Notes under the pieces: generated by a model
What the model was told of the DNA's origin: nothing
Databases searched by the model: none
Seen by the model: the letters and a program-made list of their open reading frames with translations, nothing else
Program-made: the position numbers and the translations under genes
NCBI RefSeq assembly: GCF_014859555.1
Contig: NZ_JACUTY010000006.1
Location: 1-59,923, forward strand
From: Thiomicrospira sp.
GTDB lineage: Bacteria > Pseudomonadota > Gammaproteobacteria > Thiomicrospirales > Thiomicrospiraceae
Direction of reading: 5' to 3'
Length of the DNA: 59,923 nucleotides
In this document: piece by piece, positions 45,058 to 52,768 of the stretch
Position numbering within the stretch: position 1 is the stretch's first letter
Layout: every line of letters starts with the position of its first letter

Positions 45058-45684
45058 TCACTTAGGTTTAATCAGGCTTTCTTCGCCTTTTAACAAGCGT
45101 TCGATATTGCCGCGATGGCGCCAGAATAACATCGCCGTCATGATTGCCGTCACCCAAACCCAACTCATTTCAGGCCCTCCTGTTATCAATTGGGTAATAA
45201 AATAAATATAGATCGGCGCCAAAAAAGTAGCGATCAAAGCGGATAAAGACGACACTTTTAAAACCTTCGCCACAAATAACCAAGTTGCCACGGTGGCTAG
45301 GCCGGCCCAAAAGTTTAAGGCCAACAACACGCCCAACATGGTCGCCACCCCTTTTCCGCCTTTAAACTGGAAAAAAACCGGATACAAATGGCCAATAAAC
45401 GCGGCCAAACCGACCAACACAATCCACAAGGCATCCAAGGCCAGCCAGTGCGCGACTAGCACTGGAATCACGCCTTTTAGCACATCACCTAACAAGGTAA
45501 TCGCCGCCGCCATTTTGGCTTTTTCGCCGCCAATACGTAATACATTGGTGGCACCCGGGTTGCCGGAACCAGCCTCGCGCGGATCACCTAAGCCCATTAA
45601 CTTGCACACAATAATCGCCGACGACACCGAACCGACTAGATAAGCGAGCACCACCAGGCCTGGTAATAAGATCATTTCACTCAT
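45058..45684 (-). CDS. plsY: acyl-phosphate:glycerol-3-phosphate acyltransferase PlsY
   Basis: PlsY is an integral membrane enzyme making lysophosphatidic acid in phospholipid synthesis. The 208-residue protein shows the three conserved motifs: GSGNPGATNVLR (cytoplasmic loop 1), the KGGKGVAT motif, and a late GNIERLLKGEE segment. At least five hydrophobic helices are present. It is divergent from folB, as in many proteobacteria. A full palindrome (45653-45664) near the 5' end encodes PGLV in the first TM helix. Confidence 0.96.
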   Translation of the reverse strand: MSEMILLPGLVVLAYLVGSVSSAIIVCKLMGLGDPREAGSGNPGATNVLRIGGEKAKMAAAITLLGDVLKGVIPVLVAHWLALDALWIVLVGLAAFIGHLYPVFFQFKGGKGVATMLGVLLALNFWAGLATVATWLFVAKVLKVSSLSALIATFLAPIYIYFITQLITGGPEMSWVWVTAIMTAMLFWRHRGNIERLLKGEESLIKPK

Positions 45685-45741
45685 GAGGTTATTATTCCTT
45701 TAAAATAAGTCGACGGATTTTAACATTATTGGATAAACACT

Positions 45742-46125
45742 GTGAGCAAACACACTCAAATGCAAACGGACAGTATTTTTATTGAAGGCCTCAAAGTCAA
45801 CACGATTATCGGTGTACACGCCTGGGAAAAGTGCCAAGCGCAACCCTTGTTGTTTGACATTGAACTTTTCACCACAATTATCAGCGCGGCGCAAACCGAC
45901 CAATTGGCGGACACGGTTGATTATGCGAAAGTCTCACAAGACATTATTAAACTGGCACAACAGGAAAGTTTTGAGTTGATTGAAACCCTAGCGGAGCAGG
46001 TTTGTCAGCATGTGCTGCAACACTATAGCGGCGTACAAGCTATTCAACTAAAGCTAGCCAAGCCTCACGCGGTCGCGGAGGCCAAGCAAGTTGGGGTCAA
46101 AATCTGGCGGCAACGCCAGCTTTAA
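45742..46125 (+). CDS. folB: dihydroneopterin aldolase FolB
   Basis: FolB cleaves dihydroneopterin in folate synthesis. The 127-residue T-fold protein has IFIEGLKVNTIIGVHAWEK at the start, DTVDYAKVSQDI, and the ETLAEQVCQHVL segment with the conserved Glu. The GTG at 45742 is used; an ATG six codons later is possible, and neither has a strong Shine-Dalgarno. It is divergent from plsY and convergent with the FliG-C-like pair. Confidence 0.93.
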   Translation: MSKHTQMQTDSIFIEGLKVNTIIGVHAWEKCQAQPLLFDIELFTTIISAAQTDQLADTVDYAKVSQDIIKLAQQESFELIETLAEQVCQHVLQHYSGVQAIQLKLAKPHAVAEAKQVGVKIWRQRQL

Positions 46126-46161
46126 AGAATTAAGGCACGCCTGACCTCAAAAGCTGAAGGT

Positions 46162-46623
46162 TTAGCCTTCGGCTTGAATTTGTCGGCGAGCTTGAATCAC
46201 TTTTTTAAGAATCGGCACCATTTTCTCCATCTGCGTGCTGGCTTGATGGATGGAGATTTTATCTAACCGCTTAAAATCATCTTCAAACTGACGTGCGTTT
46301 TGGCGCGACAAGTTAGCCGTGATTTTTTTATAAACCTCATCACCTACGGCAATACGCGCCAAGGTCACCATTTGTTCAGAACTGATCTGATTCAACAAAT
46401 CTTGCATTAACGCATTTTCGATTTGGGTTAGTTTTCCGGCTAACGCACGATACGCAGTCAAACGTTTTTGCATGCGTTCTTTGTCTTGCTCGGTGACCAC
46501 TTTAAAACGCTCTCTGATCACCTTATTTAAGGCTTCAACCACCGTTTCCGGCAGGTTAAAAATGGTGGGGCCGACTTCAATGACATATTGACCAGACTGC
46601 TGACGTTTGGCTTTAATTTCCAT
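46162..46623 (-). CDS. FliG C-terminal-domain-like protein, second of pair
   Basis: This 153-residue protein is not assigned to a named family. The N-terminal 45 residues look beta-type (GQYVIEVGPTIFNLPETVVEALN). The remainder is helical and resembles the FliG middle/C-terminal fold: DLLNQISSEQMVTLARIA, then ITANLSRQNARQFEDDF, which aligns by eye with the FliG NMS-RAA-DDL region. It lies eight bases after a paralogue of almost equal length (154 residues) with the same layout. No membrane segment, signal peptide or cysteine is seen. No flagellar gene is near, so a role at the flagellar motor is only one possibility. Confidence 0.7.
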   Translation of the reverse strand: MEIKAKRQQSGQYVIEVGPTIFNLPETVVEALNKVIRERFKVVTEQDKERMQKRLTAYRALAGKLTQIENALMQDLLNQISSEQMVTLARIAVGDEVYKKITANLSRQNARQFEDDFKRLDKISIHQASTQMEKMVPILKKVIQARRQIQAEG

Positions 46624-46631
46624 CTGACTTC

Positions 46632-47096
46632 CTAAATGTATTGGGTGTTTTCGTCAATAAACTCAATTTTGCCGTTGCTATCGAGTTCAAACAGTTTTTC
46701 AATCAAGCGCTGTATACAGCGTTTCGCTTCTTCGTGCTCCGGCAAGGGATTATTTAACAAGTCGGATTCAATCTGTTTCGCCAGAATGGCGCCCACATTC
46801 TCGAGCACTTTATCGGTCAAACTTTGATCCTTAGCCAAACCTAACAATACCACTAAGTCCTGATTATTAATTTCGCGAATCACCACTTGCATATCATTCG
46901 GGCTGAGCTGTTTGAGTTTTAAACCCAATTTGATGTAACTTTTTAGGGTTGAGTGGTTTTCGCCATGTGCTAAGGCGAGCATATGCTCAAGCGTGATATT
47001 AAGCAGCTCAACCGAAAAGCGATCCAAGCGCATAATGGCACACCCCATCTGCACCAACCACTCGTTTTCATGTACTTTTTGAATACCGACTTTCAT
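46632..47096 (-). CDS. FliG C-terminal-domain-like protein, first of pair
   Basis: This is a 154-residue protein from the ATG at 47096 (an in-frame start at 47135 is weaker). An N-terminal beta-type segment (NEWLVQMGCAIMRLDRFSVELLN) matches the paralogue downstream. The C-terminal 90 residues strongly recall FliG-C: LSPNDMQVVIREINNQDLVVLL, VLENVGAILAKQIESDLLNN, then EEAKRCIQRLIEKLFELDSNGKIEFID. FliG-C is the torque-generating, MotA-contacting domain; here it is alone on a small protein. The resemblance is from memory of FliG and needs a profile search. Confidence 0.7.
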   Translation of the reverse strand: MKVGIQKVHENEWLVQMGCAIMRLDRFSVELLNITLEHMLALAHGENHSTLKSYIKLGLKLKQLSPNDMQVVIREINNQDLVVLLGLAKDQSLTDKVLENVGAILAKQIESDLLNNPLPEHEEAKRCIQRLIEKLFELDSNGKIEFIDENTQYI

Positions 47097-47294
47097 AAAT
47101 AATGACTTCCTAATCGTCCGCTTGATTAAATCCAATATGAACCTAGCTTATTGTAACTAGCAAATCTCGGCCCAAATCATGATTATTAGAAATATTCTAA
47201 CACCAGATAGCCACAAACCAAATTTATCCAAATCCATAACCAAGCCAACTATAATAAGCCTCAATTTAAATGCTAACCAAACTCAAACTTGTTG

Positions 47295-48479
47295 ATGAAA
47301 CCAAATAAATCGCTCCCTGAACCGAATGATGACGCGAAACAGCGCAGCCAACTTCTAACAGACAAAATTCGACGCCACCTAAACCGTCATAACCAACTCA
47401 GTTTTGCCGACTATATGCGCCTAGTGCTTTATACACCCGGCCTAGGTTATTACACCAACGGATTGCCCAAAATCGGCTTAGAGGGCGACTTTGTTACCGC
47501 TCCAGAAGTGTCATCCATTTTCTCGCGTTGTTTGGCGCGCCAAGCGCAACAGGTGCTGAGTCAACTTAACCATCCGAACATCATCGAATTTGGTGCGGGG
47601 CGCGGTGTGATGGCGCGCGACATTTTGCTTGAATTAGCCGAACTTGAACAACCGATTGAGCATTATTTTATTATCGAGTTAAGCGCCGATTTGAAACAAC
47701 GTCAAAAAGAAACCTTACAAAACTTACCTGAAGCGCTTTTTAATAAGGTGGTTTGGTTGGACAGCTTGCCGAGCACTCCGATTCAGGGCGTAGTTTTGGC
47801 CAATGAAGTATTAGATGCCATGCCGGTTGAGCGTTTACGCCTTGAGCCAGCTCAAGCATCAAAAGCGTTTGTGCAGTGGAATAAAGAAAAAGCCGAATTT
47901 GAATGGCAATATCAACCGATTACCGAACCGACTTTGCAGAAAATCGCCAATCAACTATTAAAACAAATCGGCGAACCATCCGAACGTTTTTATCACACCG
48001 AAATCAATTTAAATATCGCACCCTGGTTACATTCGATTGATGACTTTCTAGAAGCAGGCCTGGTGCTTTTAATTGACTATGGCTACCCGCGCAAAGAGTT
48101 TTATCAAGCCGCACGCCATATGGGAACCCTACGTTGCCATTACCAACACCGTGCACATAGCAACCCATTTTTTTACCCAGGCTTGCAAGACATTACCGCC
48201 CATGTGGATTTTACCGCGGTGGCGGAAGCGGCTTATGATTCCAAACTAAAAGTAGCCGGTTATACCACTCAAGCGCATTTTTTAATGGGATCGGGTTTAC
48301 TTGAAATGGCGCGCGACCAAGATGCGCCCCTTACCGAACAACTTAAAGTCGCCCAACAAATAAAAACCCTAACTTTACCAAATGAAATGGGCGAAAACTT
48401 TAAAGTGATGGCTTTAAGCAAACACCTGGACTTAGGATTAATCGGCTTCAAAATGCGCGATTTACGCCATCAACTCTAA
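47295..48479 (+). CDS. MidA/NDUFAF7-family SAM-dependent methyltransferase
   Basis: This is a 394-residue class I methyltransferase of the PF02636 family (mitochondrial homologues methylate an arginine of complex I). Typical segments are FADYMRLVLYTPGLGYY, DFVTAPEVSSIFSRCLARQ, the SAM site IIEFGAGRGVMARDIL and the ANEVLDAMPVERL motif. The bacterial substrate is not settled. The ATG at 47295 replaces a TTG two codons earlier. A one-arm palindrome (48055-48064) encodes AGLV, and a full palindrome lies directly after the stop codon. Confidence 0.92.
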   Translation: MKPNKSLPEPNDDAKQRSQLLTDKIRRHLNRHNQLSFADYMRLVLYTPGLGYYTNGLPKIGLEGDFVTAPEVSSIFSRCLARQAQQVLSQLNHPNIIEFGAGRGVMARDILLELAELEQPIEHYFIIELSADLKQRQKETLQNLPEALFNKVVWLDSLPSTPIQGVVLANEVLDAMPVERLRLEPAQASKAFVQWNKEKAEFEWQYQPITEPTLQKIANQLLKQIGEPSERFYHTEINLNIAPWLHSIDDFLEAGLVLLIDYGYPRKEFYQAARHMGTLRCHYQHRAHSNPFFYPGLQDITAHVDFTAVAEAAYDSKLKVAGYTTQAHFLMGSGLLEMARDQDAPLTEQLKVAQQIKTLTLPNEMGENFKVMALSKHLDLGLIGFKMRDLRHQL

Positions 48480-48481
48480 CC

Positions 48482-48493
48482 ACCAGGCCTGGT
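48482..48493. repeat. palindrome copy between the methyltransferase gene and uppP
   Basis: A full ACCAGGCCTGGT begins three bases after the methyltransferase stop codon and ends 16 bases before the uppP start, in a 30-base gap between codirectional genes. It could terminate transcription or sit just upstream of the uppP ribosome-binding site (AAAGGAA). Confidence 0.85.
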
Positions 48494-48509
48494 CTTAAAA
48501 GGAATACCC

Positions 48510-49319
48510 ATGCAAGAAACCTTAGATTGGATACAAATTGTCTGGCTTGCTGTCATTCAGGGCATAACGGAGTTTTTACCGGTTTCAAGCTCCGCCCATC
48601 TTATTTTAATGCCCCAACTGTTTGGTTGGCCTGATCAAGGTTTGGCGTTTGATGTCGCGGTGCATGTCGGCACTTTACTGGCTGTGGTGATCTATTTTCG
48701 CCAAGATATTTGGCATATGAGTCGAGATTGGAGTGTGTCGATTGTTAAACGCCAACCCACCTCAAACAGCCGACTCGCTTGGGCGATTATCTTCGCCACA
48801 ATTCCAGCGGTACTGTTTGGTCTGATCATTAATAATGGGCTAGAAGAGACCTTGCGTAATCCGTTAATTATCGCCGCCACCACCATCGGCTTTGGTGCAT
48901 TGCTTTGGTGGTCGGACGTCAAAGGCAAACGCGAACGCGATGAACACACGCTGAGTTATAAAGACATTGCTATTATGGGGTTTGCCCAAGCCTTGTCACT
49001 CATTCCCGGCACTTCAAGATCTGGCATCACCATTACTGCCGGGCTGATGATCGGCCTGACACGACAAGCCGCGGCGCGTTTTTCATTTTTACTCTCCATC
49101 CCAATTATTTTGGGCGCGGGACTATTAAAACTAAAAGATTTACTGCAATCCACCGGCCCGGTTTATTGGGATATTTTGATTGTCGGCGCTTTTATCGCCT
49201 TTATCAGCGCCTACCTGGTGATCGCCCTGTTTCTAAAATGGATTAACCGGATCGGCATGGCGCCGTTTGCTTGGTATCGATTTGCGCTCGGACTGCTGTT
49301 GCTTTATCTCTTTTTGTAA
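48510..49319 (+). CDS. uppP: undecaprenyl-diphosphate phosphatase UppP (BacA)
   Basis: UppP recycles undecaprenyl pyrophosphate to the monophosphate carrier used by MraY and other envelope enzymes. The 269-residue polytopic protein has QGITEFLPVSSSAHL near the start and LIPGTSRSGITITAGL in the second half, the two active-site repeats. It also confers bacitracin tolerance in other species. About 300 gene-free bases with hairpin structure follow it. Confidence 0.96.
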   Translation: MQETLDWIQIVWLAVIQGITEFLPVSSSAHLILMPQLFGWPDQGLAFDVAVHVGTLLAVVIYFRQDIWHMSRDWSVSIVKRQPTSNSRLAWAIIFATIPAVLFGLIINNGLEETLRNPLIIAATTIGFGALLWWSDVKGKRERDEHTLSYKDIAIMGFAQALSLIPGTSRSGITITAGLMIGLTRQAAARFSFLLSIPIILGAGLLKLKDLLQSTGPVYWDILIVGAFIAFISAYLVIALFLKWINRIGMAPFAWYRFALGLLLLYLFL

Positions 49320-49626
49320 GGTTTAACAAAGAGCTTCTAAAAAACTTGCAGAAAAGCGTGCTTAAGCGGTTGTAATTCCGACCGGACTTCTTTAACATGC
49401 GCGGTCTGTTTTTAACTATGGAGAGACTGTGTGGGTTCGAGTTTAAGCAACCGATGTTGCATTACATTTTCCACCTTCTTGGCCAAGCCTTAAAGCCCTG
49501 TCTTTAATCGCTTTTCCAAGACTTGGCTATTAAGGCTTGGAAAAGCGCAGTACATTTAATTTTTTAAAAAATCTGACTGCATAAAACCGAATTCGACGGT
49601 CTTACCTTTTATAGGAAGATGTCGCG
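49320..49626 (+). other. gene-free structured stretch after uppP, possible sRNA
   Basis: No credible gene lies here. A 12-bp perfect hairpin (CGCTTTTCCAAG at 49509-49520 with CTTGGAAAAGCG at 49536-49547) is followed after about 10 bases by a T-rich run, like a terminator. Upstream lies a small hairpin, GCAAC-CGAT-GTTGC, around 49447-49460. A short transcript of about 150-200 nucleotides ending here, or a long uppP 3' untranslated region, are both possible. It does not match 6S, tmRNA or SRP RNA as I remember them. Confidence 0.4.
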
Positions 49627-49827
49627 ATGAAAACGCTCGTTAAGAAAAATGTGTTCATTATTCTGTTTGTCGGCTTAGCCACCTCAGCGCAAGCTTATCC
49701 TATTCATAAAGGCCGCCCGCAAGGCAAAGACAACACCGGCATTTTAGAAACTATCAACCCAGATTTACATCTTAAAATCTGGTGGGATTTTTTCCGCGTT
49801 TACGATCAATTCAAACGCCAGCCATGA
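49627..49827 (+). CDS. small secreted hypothetical protein
   Basis: This 66-residue protein has an N-terminal signal peptide (VFIILFVGLATSAQA, cleavage after AQA). The mature part, about 43 residues, is unassigned and carries YPIHKGRPQGKDNTG followed by an aromatic-rich tail (IWWDFFRVYDQF). A Shine-Dalgarno AGGAAG lies about eight bases before the ATG. It converges on the DUF3147 gene. A periplasmic or secreted location is supported by the leader; the role is unknown. Confidence 0.7.
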   Translation: MKTLVKKNVFIILFVGLATSAQAYPIHKGRPQGKDNTGILETINPDLHLKIWWDFFRVYDQFKRQP

Positions 49828-49845
49828 TCAAACCAGTGCCTGAAC

Positions 49846-50202
49846 TCAAATATCCAGCAGTTCAACTCCCACGAAACGCGCCGACCAAGCCACCAAAATA
49901 AACGATAAAATTGTAATGGCGACACTACCGACCATCGCCCAGACAAATCCGAACTTCGTTATTAACCAAGGAAACGCCAAAAACATCGGCAAGGTCGGAA
50001 TCACATACCAAAAGGTATACCAGGCATGATTGGCTATTTTGGTTACCGCTTGACCTTCGACATACAACCAAATCAATACCAACACCGTCACCATTGGTAA
50101 AGCTGCAATCAACGCCCCCAACTTATCACTGCGTTTCGCGACTTCAGAAATCAGCACCACCAGGCCTGCGGTAATTAAATATTTGGTTATAAGCCAGCTC
50201 AT
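49846..50202 (-). CDS. DUF3147-like membrane protein
   Basis: This is a 118-residue protein with four hydrophobic helices (for example YLITAGLVVLISEVAKRS and ALIAALPMVTVLVLIWLYVEG) resembling DUF3147/GlpM-like small membrane proteins. The function is unknown. It overlaps the end of the upstream cysteine-rich gene by four bases, so they are coupled. A one-arm palindrome (50159-50168) encodes AGLV. Confidence 0.8.
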   Translation of the reverse strand: MSWLITKYLITAGLVVLISEVAKRSDKLGALIAALPMVTVLVLIWLYVEGQAVTKIANHAWYTFWYVIPTLPMFLAFPWLITKFGFVWAMVGSVAITILSFILVAWSARFVGVELLDI

Positions 50203-50411
50203 TTACTTTTCTCGCAACAGCTTAAATTGGCTTGAATAGATGGACAAGGTACCGTTCCATAAGAACAAAACACACAACAATCGCCTTTTTTCGGGGTCAT
50301 GAGTAGGCCACATTGCACACATTCAAAATAATACTGACAAGCTTGCGTCGGCATAGTTTCCGTCGATTTATAACCACACGCAGGACAAGTTAACTCCGAC
50401 TCTAATTGCAT
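50199..50411 (-). CDS. small cysteine-rich GDCCVFCSYG-type protein
   Basis: This 70-residue protein has about ten cysteines: CPACGYKS, CQYYFECVQCG and GDCCVFCSYGTVPCP. The CxxC knuckles suggest zinc or metal binding. Proteins with the GDCCVFCSYG motif recur in bacteria and are often near metal or mercury genes, but their role is not established to my knowledge. The ATG at 50411 has GGGAG six bases upstream; an in-frame ATG two codons earlier touches that Shine-Dalgarno. It is coupled by overlap to the DUF3147 gene. Confidence 0.8.
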   Translation of the reverse strand: MQLESELTCPACGYKSTETMPTQACQYYFECVQCGLLMTPKKGDCCVFCSYGTVPCPSIQANLSCCEKSK

Positions 50412-50577
50412 ATCCATCTCCCTTATAAGGCTTTGTATAGCATTCAATTATAACCTGAGCAGCGCCAAAGCTTAAATGATTCATCACTCATCGGATTGTT
50501 TACGCCAAGCGCTAGGTTTCGTTATACTAAATCCCATATCCTTAATTAAACCCAACTTAGAGCAGGCCTGGCGACCA

Positions 50578-51966
50578 ATGAATTACCCATGGATTTGGGA
50601 TCCCTCACATGACAAACAAGTTTCTCAAGACCGGATAACCGAGCTCAACAAACTATTAGATCAAAAACACTTTGATGTGATTCGTCAAGTCGTGCTTGAG
50701 GTCGAAATACCGGACATGGCCGAGCTGCTCGAAGCGTTGCCAAAAGCCCACCAAACTTTATTTTTTCGCACCCTACCGCGAAAAACCGCCAGTGCGGTCT
50801 TTGCCTATTTATCACAAGGGGCAAAAGAAGACTTAATCAACGCACTCAGCGATGAAGATGCTTTGCATTTGGTTAAAAATCTTGATGCCGATGACCGCGC
50901 CGCCTTTTTAGACGAGCTACCGGCCGAGGTTGTACAAGTCTTAACCCAGCGATTGCCCCACGACAAACTTAAAGAAGTTCAGCTTTTACTGGGTTATCCG
51001 CCTGAGAGTGTGGGGCGTTTAATGCGCCCAGATTATGTCAGCATCCAAGAACACTGGACCGTGCAACAAGCCCTTAACTACTTGCGCAGTTTTCGACAAG
51101 ATTCCACCCGCTTTAATACTTTATTTGTCACCAATGAAGACAATCAACTTACCGATGCATTACACATTCGTAAACTCGCCCTAGCACTTGATCCGCAAAC
51201 CCTGATTAAACAGCTTATGGATCATCGCGTAATTTATATTCATGCCCGCGAAGACCAAGAAAAAGCGGTCGAAATCATGCAACATTACGACCTCAACGCC
51301 TTACCCGTCGTGGATGAAGATAACGTTCTGATCGGGATGGTTACAGTGGATGATGTATTAGACGTGGCTCAAGCTGAAACCACCGAAGACTTCCACAAAA
51401 TGGGTTCTGTGGGTGTGATTAATTTCAACATCAGTGAAGCTGGGCCATTTTTGCTGTACCGAAAACGCATCGGCTGGTTATTGTTATTGGTGTTTGTCAA
51501 TATTTTCGCCGGCATGGCGATTGCCACCTTTGAGCATATGATTGCTGCCGTAGTGGCGTTAGTATTCTTTTTACCCTTAATTATCGGCAGCAGCGGTAAC
51601 GCCGGCGCACAAGCCTCCACGCTCATGGTGCGCTCGCTCGCCACTGGTGATGTTCGCATGAAAGACTGGGGGCATTTAATGCTCAAAGAAATCTCGGTCG
51701 CCGCCGCATTGGGTTTAACCATGGGCGTGGCGATATCTGCAATCGGCTTTTGGCAAGGTGGCCAAGCACTCGCCATGGTGGTGGGCTTATCTATGGTGGC
51801 GGTGGTTGTGGTCGGCAGTTTAATGGGCATGAGCCTGCCGTTTTTACTCAGCAAACTCAAAATAGACCCCGCCACCGCCAGCGCGCCACTCATTACATCG
51901 ATGGCGGACATTCTAGGGATACTTATTTACTTTAGTATTGCGGTCGCGATTATCCCAATCCCTTAA
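50578..51966 (+). CDS. mgtE: magnesium transporter MgtE
   Basis: This is a 462-residue Mg2+ channel. The N-terminal superhelical domain (LLEALPKAHQTLFFRTLP, DELPAEVVQVLTQRL) is followed by two CBS domains (LMRPDYVSIQEHWTV; ALPVVDEDNVLIGMVTVDDVLDV) and a five-helix membrane domain with the conserved FFLPLIIGSSGNAGAQAS pore motif. The frame opens at 50476, but the ATG at 50578 fits the family start. Its last 135 bases lie in a perfect 390-bp repeat, so a second 3' end exists at 56144-56278. Confidence 0.95.
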   Translation: MNYPWIWDPSHDKQVSQDRITELNKLLDQKHFDVIRQVVLEVEIPDMAELLEALPKAHQTLFFRTLPRKTASAVFAYLSQGAKEDLINALSDEDALHLVKNLDADDRAAFLDELPAEVVQVLTQRLPHDKLKEVQLLLGYPPESVGRLMRPDYVSIQEHWTVQQALNYLRSFRQDSTRFNTLFVTNEDNQLTDALHIRKLALALDPQTLIKQLMDHRVIYIHAREDQEKAVEIMQHYDLNALPVVDEDNVLIGMVTVDDVLDVAQAETTEDFHKMGSVGVINFNISEAGPFLLYRKRIGWLLLLVFVNIFAGMAIATFEHMIAAVVALVFFLPLIIGSSGNAGAQASTLMVRSLATGDVRMKDWGHLMLKEISVAAALGLTMGVAISAIGFWQGGQALAMVVGLSMVAVVVVGSLMGMSLPFLLSKLKIDPATASAPLITSMADILGILIYFSIAVAIIPIP

Positions 51967-52221
51967 AACAACAAAGCACCAGGCCTGGTGCTTTGCTTCT
52001 ACTTTCTAGCCCAGCTCAAGTTTGGGGCGATCAAAATAAAGTTCGACCAGTAAGCCACCCAGGCTTTCGCTGTGACCGAATACCAAATGCCCTTGATAGG
52101 CATACACCATTTGTTCGACCTGCTGCAAACCACCCGGCTCCTCACCTGGTTGACGTGCTTGAGAACGTTGCTGAATTTGCTCTAAACGATCCGCTGCCAT
52201 GCCTTCACCATCGTCTTCAAA
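51832..52221. repeat. 390-bp direct repeat, left copy
   Basis: This block is base-for-base identical to 56144-56533. It holds the mgtE 3' end, the intergenic palindrome and the 3' end of a convergent kinase-like gene. The two copies flank about 3.9 kb of unique DNA carrying two cell-surface genes. Confidence 0.97.
51972..51995. terminator. 24-bp palindromic bidirectional terminator after mgtE
   Basis: CAAAGC and GCTTTG arms extend the ACCAGGCCTGGT core into a perfect 24-bp palindrome between the convergent mgtE and kinase-gene ends. An identical copy sits at 56284-56307 in the right repeat. Confidence 0.75.
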
Positions 52222-52389
52222 GCTTATACACAAGCGTTCTATAAATGTGCAATAAACAAGGGTTTTAACCTCTTTATTGCCTTTATTAAAAACATTGAGT
52301 TGAGCTAGAAAGAACTCTAGGTACGAAAAAGTGTATACACTCCAAGTCGTTTGGTGACTGATTTGTTGTAGAGGAAAGCATTTCAGCAC
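52006..52389 (-). pseudogene. truncated, chimeric 3' fragment of the kinase-like gene
   Basis: The C-terminal part, from FEDDGEGMAADR onward, is identical to the intact gene at 56318-57481. Upstream of 52221 the sequence stops being identical but still reads like the same ATPase domain: ERLCISFEDD against DRLCLRFEDD, and LAQLNVFNKGN in the N-box position at matching spacing. Further upstream the likeness ends. The fragment therefore appears to come partly from a diverged homologue. The start codon given is only the end of the open frame. Confidence 0.8.
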
Positions 52390-52768
52390 CCCGCTTCTGA
52401 TTCACAAACACTCCTAGGCTTGACAAAAACTATTGCCTCTCATTCAAGTGTCCGTTTCGATTAGACCAGAACAGTCTGGCAGACAGACCACAAATTTGAC
52501 ACAAATAGACGCGGTAAGCTTAAAACACGTTTATGGGACAACTACTCCGGGTTTAAGGGGTAGCGGTTGTGGATGGCGGTTAAGACACTGATTTAAGTAA
52601 TTATTTGCAAATTTTTCTATGTTACTGATAAAAAAAAGGATAATAACAAAATACTACTGCATACTGCTAGTAATAAAAATACGCAAAATAAATCGTCATC
52701 GCTCCGCTTAGATGCATACTGAGTTAGAACGGGGCAATATGGTTCTTTTTAGGATCGGATAACATAGG
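52390..52768. other. gene-free left part of the insertion
   Basis: This 379-base AT-rich stretch precedes the lipoprotein gene and holds no credible gene. A short repeat GCATACTG occurs near 52660 and again near 52712. No IS end, integrase fragment or terminal inverted repeat was seen. It probably contains the promoter of the lipoprotein gene, but no strong sigma70 match stands out. Confidence 0.4.

Noticed and set aside
49320-49626. 6S RNA, tmRNA or SRP RNA after uppP
   Set aside because: None of the conserved segments that I know for these RNAs is present.
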